Both the position numbers and the translations under genes were made by a program. A DNA stretch of 7,595 nt. It comes from Ruminococcaceae bacterium UBA945 (GTDB lineage Bacteria > Bacillota > Clostridia > Oscillospirales > Acutalibacteraceae). Positions 1 through 6,244 of this stretch are shown here, piece after piece (the stretch's first letter is position 1; each line of letters starts with the position of its first letter). The DNA is taken from the NCBI GenBank assembly GCA_002293315.1, contig DBCZ01000075.1, positions 1 to 7,595 on the forward strand, given 5' to 3'. The notes under the pieces are model-generated. The model saw only the letters and a program-made list of their open reading frames with translations. It had not been told where the DNA came from and made no database searches.

Positions 1-31
1 ACAGTTATTCGTTTCAGCGGTTCTTTTATGC

Positions 32-115
32 CAGATTCGAACCTTGGTCGTGGCACTTGCCGAACGAAGAGAAGGCAAGTGCAAGGTCTGCAAGCGAAGC
101 GCAGACTCGAATCTG
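32..115 (+). ncRNA. Candidate structured RNA element (three-way junction), unverified
   Basis: Three perfect inverted repeats nest here. An outer 9-bp helix pairs CAGATTCGA (32-40) with TCGAATCTG (107-115). Inside it, a 9-bp helix pairs GCACTTGCC (53-61) with GGCAAGTGC (74-82), and a 6-bp helix pairs GTCTGC (86-91) with GCAGAC (101-106). The last helix abuts the outer one with no unpaired base, so the two could stack. A strong terminator follows at 128-180, which fits the 3' part of a noncoding RNA, a structured 3' UTR of a gene left of the window, or an intergenic repeat. No promoter is visible in the first 31 bases, so the 5' end may lie outside. It matches no RNA family I recognise. Strand is inferred from the terminator. 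Confidence 0.35.
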
Positions 116-127
116 CTCGAAAGCTCC

Positions 128-180
128 ATCCATCACAATCACGAAGCGTTCCGCTTCTCACATGTGATGGATTTTTCTTT
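128..180 (+). terminator. Long rho-independent terminator hairpin
   Basis: A perfect 10-bp outer stem pairs ATCCATCACA (128-137) with TGTGATGGAT (163-172). An inner 6-bp stem pairs GAAGCG (143-148) with CGCTTC (152-157) around a TTC loop. The two stems are separated by a 5-by-5 internal loop. A T-rich tract (TTTTT C TTT, 172-180) follows directly. The opposite strand has no T-run after the hairpin, so termination is predicted for rightward transcription. It would end whatever enters from the left and insulate the operon promoter about 85 bases downstream. Confidence 0.75.
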
Positions 181-263
181 GCTCGCAGCACTTGTCGAAT
201 CAGCATTCCATATCAGAATATCGACATAAAATATCAAAAAGGGAAGATGCTATCGCTTTTCTG

Positions 264-292
264 TTGCCGTATGTTACAACTCATTTTATAAT
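264..292 (+). promoter_or_regulatory. Sigma-A/sigma-70 type promoter of the AtuA operon
   Basis: The -35 box TTGCCG (264-269) and a perfect -10 box TATAAT (287-292) are separated by exactly 17 bases. Transcription would start near 298-300, leaving a short leader of about 22 bases before the ATG at 322. That leader is filled mostly by the ribosome binding site, so there is no room for a riboswitch or attenuator. No clear operator palindrome overlaps the boxes. It is placed correctly to drive the five-gene operon. Confidence 0.8.
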
Positions 293-321
293 GAAAATGA
301 TTAAAAATTGCGGAGGAGAAG

Positions 322-1689
322 ATGAGAAGAATTGTTATAGGAGGCGGGCAGGGCTTTTGGGGAGACAGCAATGACGCTGCCGTGCATATGGTGCGGCACA
401 GCGACATTAATTATATGGCTTGCGACTATCTCGCCGAACTCACGTTGTCGATTATGGCGAGGCAAAAATTGAGAAACCCGAATGCCGGATATGCGTCTGA
501 TTTCATCGGCATGATGAAATCCTGCGGCAAGGAGGCTTATGAGCGAGGCATAAAGATTCTGACCAACGCGGGCGGAATGAACATCACGAGCATGGTGGAT
601 GCACTTGCCGGGATTTTCAAAGAGGAGGGGCTTTCCGGCATGAAAATCGGTTATGTCACGGGAGATGAGATTTCCGCTGAAATCCCGAGGCTTCTTTCAG
701 AGGGCATTTCTTTCGCGAATATTGATGATGTAGGCGATTTTGCGGCGATAAAAGACAGTATCTTCAATGCGAACGTCTATTTCGGGCATGAGCCGACGCT
801 GAAATGCCTGCAAAGCGGTGCGGATATGGTAATCACCGGGCGCTCAACGGATTCGGCGCTGTTTTTGGCGCCTGTAATGCACGAGCTGGGAATAAAGCCC
901 GATGACTGGGATAATCTGGCGCGCGGGATAATTGCCGGGCATTTGCTTGAATGCGGCGGACAGGGTGCGGGCGGCAATTTCGATTATGATTGGCGCAGCG
1001 TGCCGCAAATGGATGAGCTCGGCTTCCCGATTGCCGAGCTTACGGAAGAGGACTTCCACATCAAGAAAGCGCCGGATTGCGGCGGGCTTATCTCGGAGCA
1101 ATCCTTAAAGGAGCAGTTGCTTTATGAAATCCATGACCCCGCAAATTACTTCACGCCGGATGTCGTCGCCGATATAAGCCACGCCACGCTCACGCAGGCG
1201 GGAGAGCAGAGGGTGAAGGTGGGAGGCATAAAGGGCAAAAAAAGACCGGACACCTTAAAGGTATCAATGGGATACCACAACGGCTACCAGGTGGCGGGAA
1301 TGCTTAGCTTCGCGTGGCCTGACGCGTACGAAAAGGCGCAGTACGCCGCTGAAATTCTCACGAAGAAGATGAAGCGCAAAGGCTTGAACGCCGAGGAAAT
1401 CCAGATTGATTATATCGGGCTGAATTCACTCCACCTAGATGTTGCCGAAACCACGCCGGAGCAAATAAAAAACCTGAACGAGGTTGTGCTGAGATATGCA
1501 GTCCGCACGAGAGAAAAAGGAGAAGCGATGAAGCTTGTGCCTGAAATCGCACCGCTTCAGCTCAACGGTCCGCCCGGGGCGAGCTTCTTCGGCGGCAGAC
1601 CCAAGGTGCGCGAGGTTATCGGCCTGTGGCCGACGCTGATTCCGCGTGACGCTGTGAAGCTTGAGTCACACATTCTGGAGGTAAAATGA
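322..1689 (+). CDS. AtuA family protein (acyclic terpene utilisation AtuA / DUF1446 type), main domain
   Basis: This 455-residue cytoplasmic protein matches the AtuA core domain along its length. Visible conserved blocks are a glycine-rich N-terminus GGGQGFWGDS (7-16), DYLAELT (35-41), TNAGGMN (81-87), ITGRSTDSALFLAP (171-184), HLLECGGQGAGGNF (207-220) and GPPGASFFGGRPKV (416-429). Pseudomonas AtuA belongs to the citronellol/geraniol gene cluster, but its biochemical step is not firmly established. The longer AtuA proteins carry an extra C-terminal ferredoxin-like domain; here that part is a separate gene immediately downstream, overlapping by ATGA. The start at 322 is supported by GGAGGAG at 312-318 and by the promoter at 264-292. 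As first gene of an operon with a CoA-transferase and a thiolase, it probably acts on a CoA thioester (inference). The substrate cannot be read from the sequence, and the terpene name should not be taken as its function. Confidence 0.9.
   Translation: MRRIVIGGGQGFWGDSNDAAVHMVRHSDINYMACDYLAELTLSIMARQKLRNPNAGYASDFIGMMKSCGKEAYERGIKILTNAGGMNITSMVDALAGIFKEEGLSGMKIGYVTGDEISAEIPRLLSEGISFANIDDVGDFAAIKDSIFNANVYFGHEPTLKCLQSGADMVITGRSTDSALFLAPVMHELGIKPDDWDNLARGIIAGHLLECGGQGAGGNFDYDWRSVPQMDELGFPIAELTEEDFHIKKAPDCGGLISEQSLKEQLLYEIHDPANYFTPDVVADISHATLTQAGEQRVKVGGIKGKKRPDTLKVSMGYHNGYQVAGMLSFAWPDAYEKAQYAAEILTKKMKRKGLNAEEIQIDYIGLNSLHLDVAETTPEQIKNLNEVVLRYAVRTREKGEAMKLVPEIAPLQLNGPPGASFFGGRPKVREVIGLWPTLIPRDAVKLESHILEVK
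1677..1682 (+). promoter_or_regulatory. Ribosome binding site deciding between two adjacent ATG starts
   Basis: GGAGGT lies inside the last codons of the AtuA gene. Two consecutive ATG codons follow, at 1686 and 1689. The first leaves only 4 bases after GGAGG, the second leaves 7, which is nearer the usual optimum. The ATG at 1686 overlaps the upstream TGA as ATGA and could act by termination-reinitiation. Either may be used; the proteins differ by one methionine. Confidence 0.6.
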
Positions 1690-2015
1690 TGGAGATTTAT
1701 CTGAATCAAATAGCTCACGGCAGGTCGGGAGACAAGGGAGACACAAGCAATGTCTGCGTCTTCGCGAGAAAGCCGGAGTATTATGCGATAATTGAGCGCG
1801 AGGTCACGCCGGAACGTGTGAAAGCTCATTTCAAAGGCATGGTTAAGGGCGACATAACGAGGTATGACGTGCCTTCTCTGGGAGGTTTCAACTTCGTGAT
1901 GAAGCATGCCCTCGGCGGCGGCGCGACGCACTCTCTGCGCCTCGATACATTGGGGAAGTCAATGGGCTCGGCGTTCATGAGAATGAAAATAAGCATAGGA
2001 GACGAGGAAATATGA
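1686..2015 (+). CDS. Small AtuA-like protein (AtuA C-terminal ferredoxin-fold domain as a separate subunit)
   Basis: This protein of 109 residues (108 if the second ATG at 1689 is used) corresponds to the C-terminal domain of full-length AtuA proteins, the AtuA-like ferredoxin-fold family. The signature AHGRSGDKGDTSN lies at residues 10-22, followed by SLGGFNFVMKHALGGG in the second half. Despite the fold name, it has no iron-sulfur cysteine motif; only one cysteine is seen. It overlaps the AtuA gene by four bases and the CoA-transferase gene by four bases. This indicates translational coupling and probably a stoichiometric complex with AtuA (inference). Its role, catalytic or structural, is unknown. 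Family assignment is secure from the motif and position. Confidence 0.88.
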   Translation: MMEIYLNQIAHGRSGDKGDTSNVCVFARKPEYYAIIEREVTPERVKAHFKGMVKGDITRYDVPSLGGFNFVMKHALGGGATHSLRLDTLGKSMGSAFMRMKISIGDEEI

Positions 2016-3211
2016 CAGAGCACAGAGCGCTGGAAAATATAGTTGTTTTGGATATGACAAGGGTGGTTGCAGGACCCTTCTGCGGTGCGATGCTCGGCGA
2101 TTTGGGCGCAACCGTCATCAAAATTGAAGTGCCGGGCAGAGGTGACGACGCAAGAGCCTACGGCCCGTATATAAATGAGGAGAGCCTTTATTACTCTAAC
2201 CTCAATCGCAATAAGCACGGCGTTACATTAAATCTCAAATCCGAAAAGGGAAAAGAGCTGTTTTTGCGCTTAGTTAAAAAAGCAGACATAGTAATTGAAA
2301 ACTTTCGCCCGGGCGTAATGGAGCGCCTCGGGCTGGGATATGACGAGCTCAAAAAGGTGAACCCGCAGATTATCTACGGCGAAATATCGGGCTTTGGCAG
2401 CTATGGCCCGTACCGTGACCGCCCCGGCTATGACATCATCGCGCAGGCGATGGGCGGCCTCATGAGCGTGACGGGGCAGGCGGGGAATCCGCCTACACGC
2501 GTCGGCAGCGCAATCGGGGATATTTTGGGCGGGCTGAACCTCAGCATCGGCGTTCTGGCGGCAATCAATGAGAGAAATATCACGGGCGAGGGGCAGAAGG
2601 TTGACATCAGCCTGGTTGATTGCGTCGTCGCGAGCCTTGAACAGGCCGTGCAGAGATATATCGTCTCCGAGGAGGTGCCGAAGAGAATCGGCAACAGCTA
2701 TCAGTCTATCGCGCCGTATGACACATATCAGGCGGCAGACGGCTATGTCGTAATCGGCTGCGGAAACCAGAAGATGTATGAAAAGCTTTGCAATGAGATT
2801 CTCAAAAAGCCGGAGCTGACTGAAGACGAACGCTTTCTTACGATACCGTTGCGCGTGAAGAATCAGGCGCAGATGAAGGAATATATTGAGGCGTGGACGT
2901 CAAAGCAAAGCGTGAATGAAATCGTGGAGACGCTGCTTGGAAAGGGAATTCCCTCCAGCCCGATTTTTGACCTCAAGGATATTATAAACGATGAGCATAT
3001 CTCAAGAGCCAGAGAGATGATAGTGCATTCTCATCATCCCGTCATGGGGGATATTATCTTAAACGGCAACCCCGTGAAGATGACGGCAAGCAAAACCGAC
3101 ATCAGAAAAGCCTCTCCGACGCTGGGAGAAGATAACAGCGAGGTATATGGGGGATTTCTGGGGCTTTCAGATAAAGAAATTAAAGAGCTTTATAGAGACG
3201 GTGTGATTTGA
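2012..3211 (+). CDS. CaiB/BaiF family (family III) CoA-transferase
   Basis: This 399-residue protein has the usual length for family III CoA-transferases, which move CoA between carboxylic acids through an aspartyl-CoA mixed anhydride. Seen in order are VLDMTRVVAGPFCGAMLGDL (12-31) with the following GATVIKIE block, the RNKHGVTLNLKSEKGKELF block (66-84), ENFRPG (96-101), SGFGSYGPYRDRPGYD (126-141), and VGSAIGDILGG (164-174). Asp170 in that last block aligns by motif with the catalytic Asp169 of formyl-CoA transferase. The C-terminal half has the typical small-domain pattern with GIPSSPI. It is a cytoplasmic enzyme. The start overlaps the preceding stop as ATGA, with weak Shine-Dalgarno matches (GAGG at 2004-2007, AGGAG at 1997-2001). 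In this operon it likely activates the substrate acid using a donor CoA thioester. Whether the acid is formate-, carnitine-, bile-acid- or succinate-like cannot be told from sequence. Confidence 0.93.
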   Translation: MTEHRALENIVVLDMTRVVAGPFCGAMLGDLGATVIKIEVPGRGDDARAYGPYINEESLYYSNLNRNKHGVTLNLKSEKGKELFLRLVKKADIVIENFRPGVMERLGLGYDELKKVNPQIIYGEISGFGSYGPYRDRPGYDIIAQAMGGLMSVTGQAGNPPTRVGSAIGDILGGLNLSIGVLAAINERNITGEGQKVDISLVDCVVASLEQAVQRYIVSEEVPKRIGNSYQSIAPYDTYQAADGYVVIGCGNQKMYEKLCNEILKKPELTEDERFLTIPLRVKNQAQMKEYIEAWTSKQSVNEIVETLLGKGIPSSPIFDLKDIINDEHISRAREMIVHSHHPVMGDIILNGNPVKMTASKTDIRKASPTLGEDNSEVYGGFLGLSDKEIKELYRDGVI

Positions 3212-3223
3212 CGGGAGGAAAAC

Positions 3224-4912
3224 ATGGACGAACAGGAAAAACTGCTTCTGCAACTGCTTGAGCACAGGAAAGCTCTTTTCGGGAAGGCACTTCCCGCAAG
3301 GATGAGCGACAGCTTTGCTGTGCGCGAGGTTTTTCTGGAAATGCGCGATGGCGTGAGGCTCTTTACGAAGTGCTATCTCCCCGAAGGAGAGGGGCAATTT
3401 CCTACGGTGCTCATGCGCAGCTGCTACCCACATTCGGAAAGAGCGCTCAATTTGCAGGGTGAAGAATACAGCAAGCGCGGCTTCGCATTTGTGTATCAGT
3501 GGTGCAGAGGCACGGCGAACTCAGAGGGAGAATGGGAACCGAACGTAAACGAGCGCAATGACGGGCTTGACACGCTTGAATGGCTCAGAAATCAGCCTTT
3601 TTCTGGCAACATCGGCTATCTCGGCGATTCTTATCTCGCGCTGACGGGCTGGTGCATGGCCGACGCCGTGCCGGAAGAAGTGAAATCCATGTATCTCGGC
3701 GTCTACGGCACAGACCGCCATGTCTCTGCATATAAAGACGGGCTTTTCCGTCAGGATATTCTCACGGCGTGGGCGATGGATAACGCGGGCAAGGAAATCA
3801 CCGCTGACATGATTGAATCATACAAGCATATGCCGCAGGTCGAGGTGGATGAAAAGCTGTGGGGCATCAAGCTGCCGTGGTACAGAGACTGGATTACAAG
3901 CACTCAGCGCTCGGACAGCTACTGGCAGCAGGGCTTCTGGAAGCTGCTGAAGGATATTCCGGGTAAGGTGAAAATCCCGATTTATATCCGCGAGGGATGG
4001 TATGACCACCACCTCGGCAGCGCGCTCGTGACATATCAGGATTTATCAAGCGAGGCTCGTGAGCACAGCACATTGCAGGTCGGCCCGTGGAATCACGGCT
4101 ACGCCTCGGTTATCTCCCATCAAAACACGGATAACCTTGAAGACGACAGCGTTCAGGCGCCGCTCTCATGGTTCTATAAAACACTGGTGGAAAACAAGCT
4201 GCCGCAAAAGGAAGTGCTGACATATAAAATCGGCGCGGATAAATGGACAAAGCGGGATAGCTTTCCGCCTGCTCCGTCCGGTGAAAAAACGCTCTATCTT
4301 TCGATTGATGGCAAAAGCACAGGCGCTTTGAAGGAAACGGCAGATAACAGCGAAAACGATGCTTCTTATACCTATAATCCGGATAACGCCCCGTTCGCAC
4401 ACGGCGGGGAATCCATGCTGAGAAGCATGGAGCAGGTAGGCAGCCTAAGTCAGCCCGCGGCAGGATACAGAGATGACGTTTTAAGCTTCATCTCCGAGCC
4501 GCTTGAAGACGGGTTTTCGTTCTGCGGTGCGATAAAGGCGCGTTTATACGTCAGCTCTACAGCCGAGGATACGGCCTTCTATGTGAAGGTGATGGAGGAA
4601 TTCGAAGACGGCGAAACGGTGAACATAAGAGGCGGAATCACGACGCTTGCTTTCAGAAACGGCAGTGATGCGCGGCTTACCTACACGCCCGACGAAATCG
4701 TGGAGGTGAATATAAGCATGTGGGATATTGACTGGAAGGTGCAGAAGAATTCAAAAATCCGCGTGGATATTTCATCCTCGCATTTTCCCGAATATGCCCT
4801 GCACAGCAATCAGGCGGGCATTTGGTCAACGCAAGTGAAGAATATAACGGCGACGCAGACATTATACGCCGGCGGGAAGTATGCATCGCAAATCAATTTT
4901 CCGCTTGAATAG
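3224..4912 (+). CDS. CocE/NonD family alpha/beta hydrolase (peptidase S15 type fold)
   Basis: This 562-residue protein has the two-part architecture of CocE/NonD hydrolases: an alpha/beta-hydrolase domain with helical insertion (about 30-300) and a C-terminal jelly-roll domain (about 380-560). Probable catalytic residues are Ser136 in GYLGDSYLAL, Asp261 in REGWYDHH and His291 in VGPWNHG. Tyr68 in RSCYPHS is in the place of the oxyanion-hole tyrosine. The family usually shows G-x-S-Y-x-G; here the final glycine is alanine (GDSYLA). The usual D-x-RG segment reads YQWCRG. Members cleave esters or amides such as cocaine, glutaryl-7-ACA, amino-acid esters or X-Pro peptides, so the substrate is open. 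There is no signal peptide, so it should be cytoplasmic. It starts 12 bases after the CoA-transferase gene with GGGAGG at 3213-3218. Its place inside a CoA operon suggests it frees the acid used by the transferase (inference). Confidence 0.88.
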   Translation: MDEQEKLLLQLLEHRKALFGKALPARMSDSFAVREVFLEMRDGVRLFTKCYLPEGEGQFPTVLMRSCYPHSERALNLQGEEYSKRGFAFVYQWCRGTANSEGEWEPNVNERNDGLDTLEWLRNQPFSGNIGYLGDSYLALTGWCMADAVPEEVKSMYLGVYGTDRHVSAYKDGLFRQDILTAWAMDNAGKEITADMIESYKHMPQVEVDEKLWGIKLPWYRDWITSTQRSDSYWQQGFWKLLKDIPGKVKIPIYIREGWYDHHLGSALVTYQDLSSEAREHSTLQVGPWNHGYASVISHQNTDNLEDDSVQAPLSWFYKTLVENKLPQKEVLTYKIGADKWTKRDSFPPAPSGEKTLYLSIDGKSTGALKETADNSENDASYTYNPDNAPFAHGGESMLRSMEQVGSLSQPAAGYRDDVLSFISEPLEDGFSFCGAIKARLYVSSTAEDTAFYVKVMEEFEDGETVNIRGGITTLAFRNGSDARLTYTPDEIVEVNISMWDIDWKVQKNSKIRVDISSSHFPEYALHSNQAGIWSTQVKNITATQTLYAGGKYASQINFPLE

Positions 4913-4917
4913 GAGGG
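4911..4917 (+). promoter_or_regulatory. Ribosome binding site overlapping the hydrolase stop codon
   Basis: AGGAGGG shares its first two bases with the TAG stop of the hydrolase gene (4910-4912), and AGGAGG sits 5 bases before the thiolase ATG at 4922. It is a near-perfect anti-16S match. The tight junction suggests that terminating ribosomes hand over to thiolase translation. Confidence 0.7.
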
Positions 4918-4921
4918 TATC

Positions 4922-6097
4922 ATGAAGGTTTTTATTGCTTCCGCCTGCCGCACGGCAATAGGAAAGATGGGCGGCACTCTTGCCGCAATTCCTGCCGCAG
5001 ATTTAGGCGCGGCGGTGGTTTCAGAGGCTGTAAAGCGCGCGGGCATTACACCCGATTTAATTGAGCATGTCTATATGGGCAGTGTTTTGCAGGCGGGGCT
5101 TGGGCAGAATATCGCGCGCCAGGCGGCAATAAAGGCCGGCTTGCCGCCGGAGACGCCAGCCGTGACAATCAATGTTGTGTGCGGCTCGGGGCTTGAAAGC
5201 GTAAATATGGCCGCGAGGCTTATAAGCTCCGGCGAGGCGGATATAGTTGTCGCGGGAGGCACGGAGAGCATGAGCGGTGCGCCGTATCTTCTGCCTCAGG
5301 CGCGATACGGCTATCGCATGGGGCATGGTGAAATCTATGACGCAATGATAAAAGACGCATTGTGGGACGCATTCGGGGATTACCATATGGGCATCACCGC
5401 CGAAAATGTGGCGGAGAGATGGGAATTAAGCCGTGAAGAGCTCGATGAATTTGCGGCGCAAAGCCAGCAGAAAGCGGAGAGCGCCATAGGCAAAAAGCAG
5501 TTCGGCGAGGAAATCGTGCCAATTGAGATAAAAACGAAGAAGGAAAGCTATTTGTTTGATACTGACGAGAGCGTGAGGCCCGGCACAACGGCGGAAACTC
5601 TTGCGGCATTGAGGCCCGCCTTCAAGAAAGACGGCATCGTGACGGCGGGGAACTCCTCGGGCATAAGTGACGGCGCTGCCGCGGTGGTGCTTGTCAGCGA
5701 GAAGAAGGCGGTTGAGCTTGGCATAAAGCCGCTGGCTCTGTGGCGCGGCGGAGCAGTGGCGGGTACAGACCCCGCGTATATGGGCGTCGGGCCGGTATAC
5801 TCCACGAGAAAGCTTCTCGGCAGGCTCGGCTTAAAAGTTGAAGACATAGATTTATTTGAGGCGAACGAGGCCTTTGCGGCGCAGTCAATCGCCGTTATAA
5901 AAGAGCTTGGCTTGCCGCAGAAGAATGTCAACGTCAACGGCGGGGCAATCGCTTTGGGTCACCCTGTGGGGGCTTCGGGGTGCCGGATTCTCGTCACGCT
6001 GCTGCACGAAATGCGATACAGAGATGTGAAGCGCGGTCTCGCGACGCTCTGCGTGGGCGGCGGAATGGGAGTCAGCACGGTTGTGGAAAGAGAGTAA
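4922..6097 (+). CDS. thlA: Acetyl-CoA C-acetyltransferase (ThlA-like thiolase)
   Basis: This 391-residue protein is a full-length type II thiolase, which condenses two acetyl-CoA to acetoacetyl-CoA or cleaves 3-ketoacyl-CoA with CoA. The nucleophile is Cys87 in INVVCGSGLES. Asn315 (EANEAF), His347 (IALGHPVGASG) and Cys377 (LATLCVGGGMG) complete the active site. All four fall one residue before the corresponding Clostridium ThlA positions (recalled from the family), and blocks such as LWDAFGDYHMGITAENVAERW match that enzyme strongly. The catalytic set is intact, so it should be active; chain-length preference is not visible. As last gene of the operon, it would either release acetyl-CoA at the end of a degradative route or supply acetoacetyl-CoA. 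The gene symbol reflects similarity to the clostridial enzyme and not proof that this is the housekeeping copy; atoB or phaA type names would be equally defensible. Confidence 0.93.
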   Translation: MKVFIASACRTAIGKMGGTLAAIPAADLGAAVVSEAVKRAGITPDLIEHVYMGSVLQAGLGQNIARQAAIKAGLPPETPAVTINVVCGSGLESVNMAARLISSGEADIVVAGGTESMSGAPYLLPQARYGYRMGHGEIYDAMIKDALWDAFGDYHMGITAENVAERWELSREELDEFAAQSQQKAESAIGKKQFGEEIVPIEIKTKKESYLFDTDESVRPGTTAETLAALRPAFKKDGIVTAGNSSGISDGAAAVVLVSEKKAVELGIKPLALWRGGAVAGTDPAYMGVGPVYSTRKLLGRLGLKVEDIDLFEANEAFAAQSIAVIKELGLPQKNVNVNGGAIALGHPVGASGCRILVTLLHEMRYRDVKRGLATLCVGGGMGVSTVVERE

Positions 6098-6121
6098 AAA
6101 AGCTCAAAACCATCAAAAACG

Positions 6122-6168
6122 AAGCATCATATGACGCAAAACGGTCATGTGGTGCTTTTTCTTGTTTT
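6122..6168 (+). terminator. Rho-independent terminator closing the five-gene operon
   Basis: AAGCATCATATGAC (6122-6135) pairs with GTCATGTGGTGCTT (6144-6157) over 14 positions with two G-U wobbles, around an 8-base loop. TTTTTCTTGTTTTT follows from 6156 onward. It begins 24 bases after the thiolase stop codon. An A-run upstream (6114-6118) would give a weaker T-tract on the other strand, but there is no opposing gene in the window. Confidence 0.85.
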
Positions 6169-6190
6169 TAGGGTTTTAATGGGATATACT
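6162..6190 (+). promoter_or_regulatory. Probable promoter of the DUF1295-glycerate kinase unit
   Basis: TTGTTT (6162-6167) and TATACT (6185-6190) are separated by 17 bases. A second copy of TATACT follows at once (6191-6196). The -35 box lies in the T-tract of the upstream terminator, so the two signals share bases. Predicted transcription start is near 6197, giving a leader of about 48 bases before the ATG at 6245. The TTG-rich tract makes a chance -35 match easy, hence moderate confidence. Confidence 0.6.
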
Positions 6191-6244
6191 TATACTTAGA
6201 GCAAATTTATTTGCGGCTGAATTTATGGTCGGAGGTGAGAAACA

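Noticed and set aside
20..115. Possible minus-strand tRNA suggested by GGTTCGAATC (complement of 34-43)
   Set aside because: The T-arm-like loop is not flanked by a matching 5-bp stem, there is no anticodon arm in register and no acceptor stem closes.
192..221. Second upstream promoter (TTGTCG 192-197 with GAATAT 216-221)
   Set aside because: The -10 matches consensus at only 3 of 6 positions with an 18-base spacer, and a near-perfect promoter lies just downstream.
28..291. Open frames of 87 and 61 codons in the leader region (28-291, 44-229)
   Set aside because: They run through the nested inverted repeats, the terminator and the promoter -10 box, lack good ribosome binding sites, and the translations are rich in Arg, Ser and Cys with no recognisable domain.
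1557..2218. Minus-strand open frames of 124 and 130 codons (1557-1931 and 1826-2218)
   Set aside because: They lie opposite the AtuA genes and the CoA-transferase, overlap each other, and have composition expected of antisense shadows with no motif.
5548..5937. Minus-strand open frame of 129 codons opposite the thiolase
   Set aside because: It is antisense to well-conserved thiolase sequence, has no ribosome binding site or domain, and is best explained by codon bias of the real gene.
322..6097. Assignment of the operon to citronellol/geraniol degradation on the basis of AtuA
   Set aside because: No geranyl-CoA carboxylase subunits, isohexenylglutaconyl-CoA hydratase or citronellyl-CoA dehydrogenase are present in the window, so the AtuA name alone does not support a terpene pathway.
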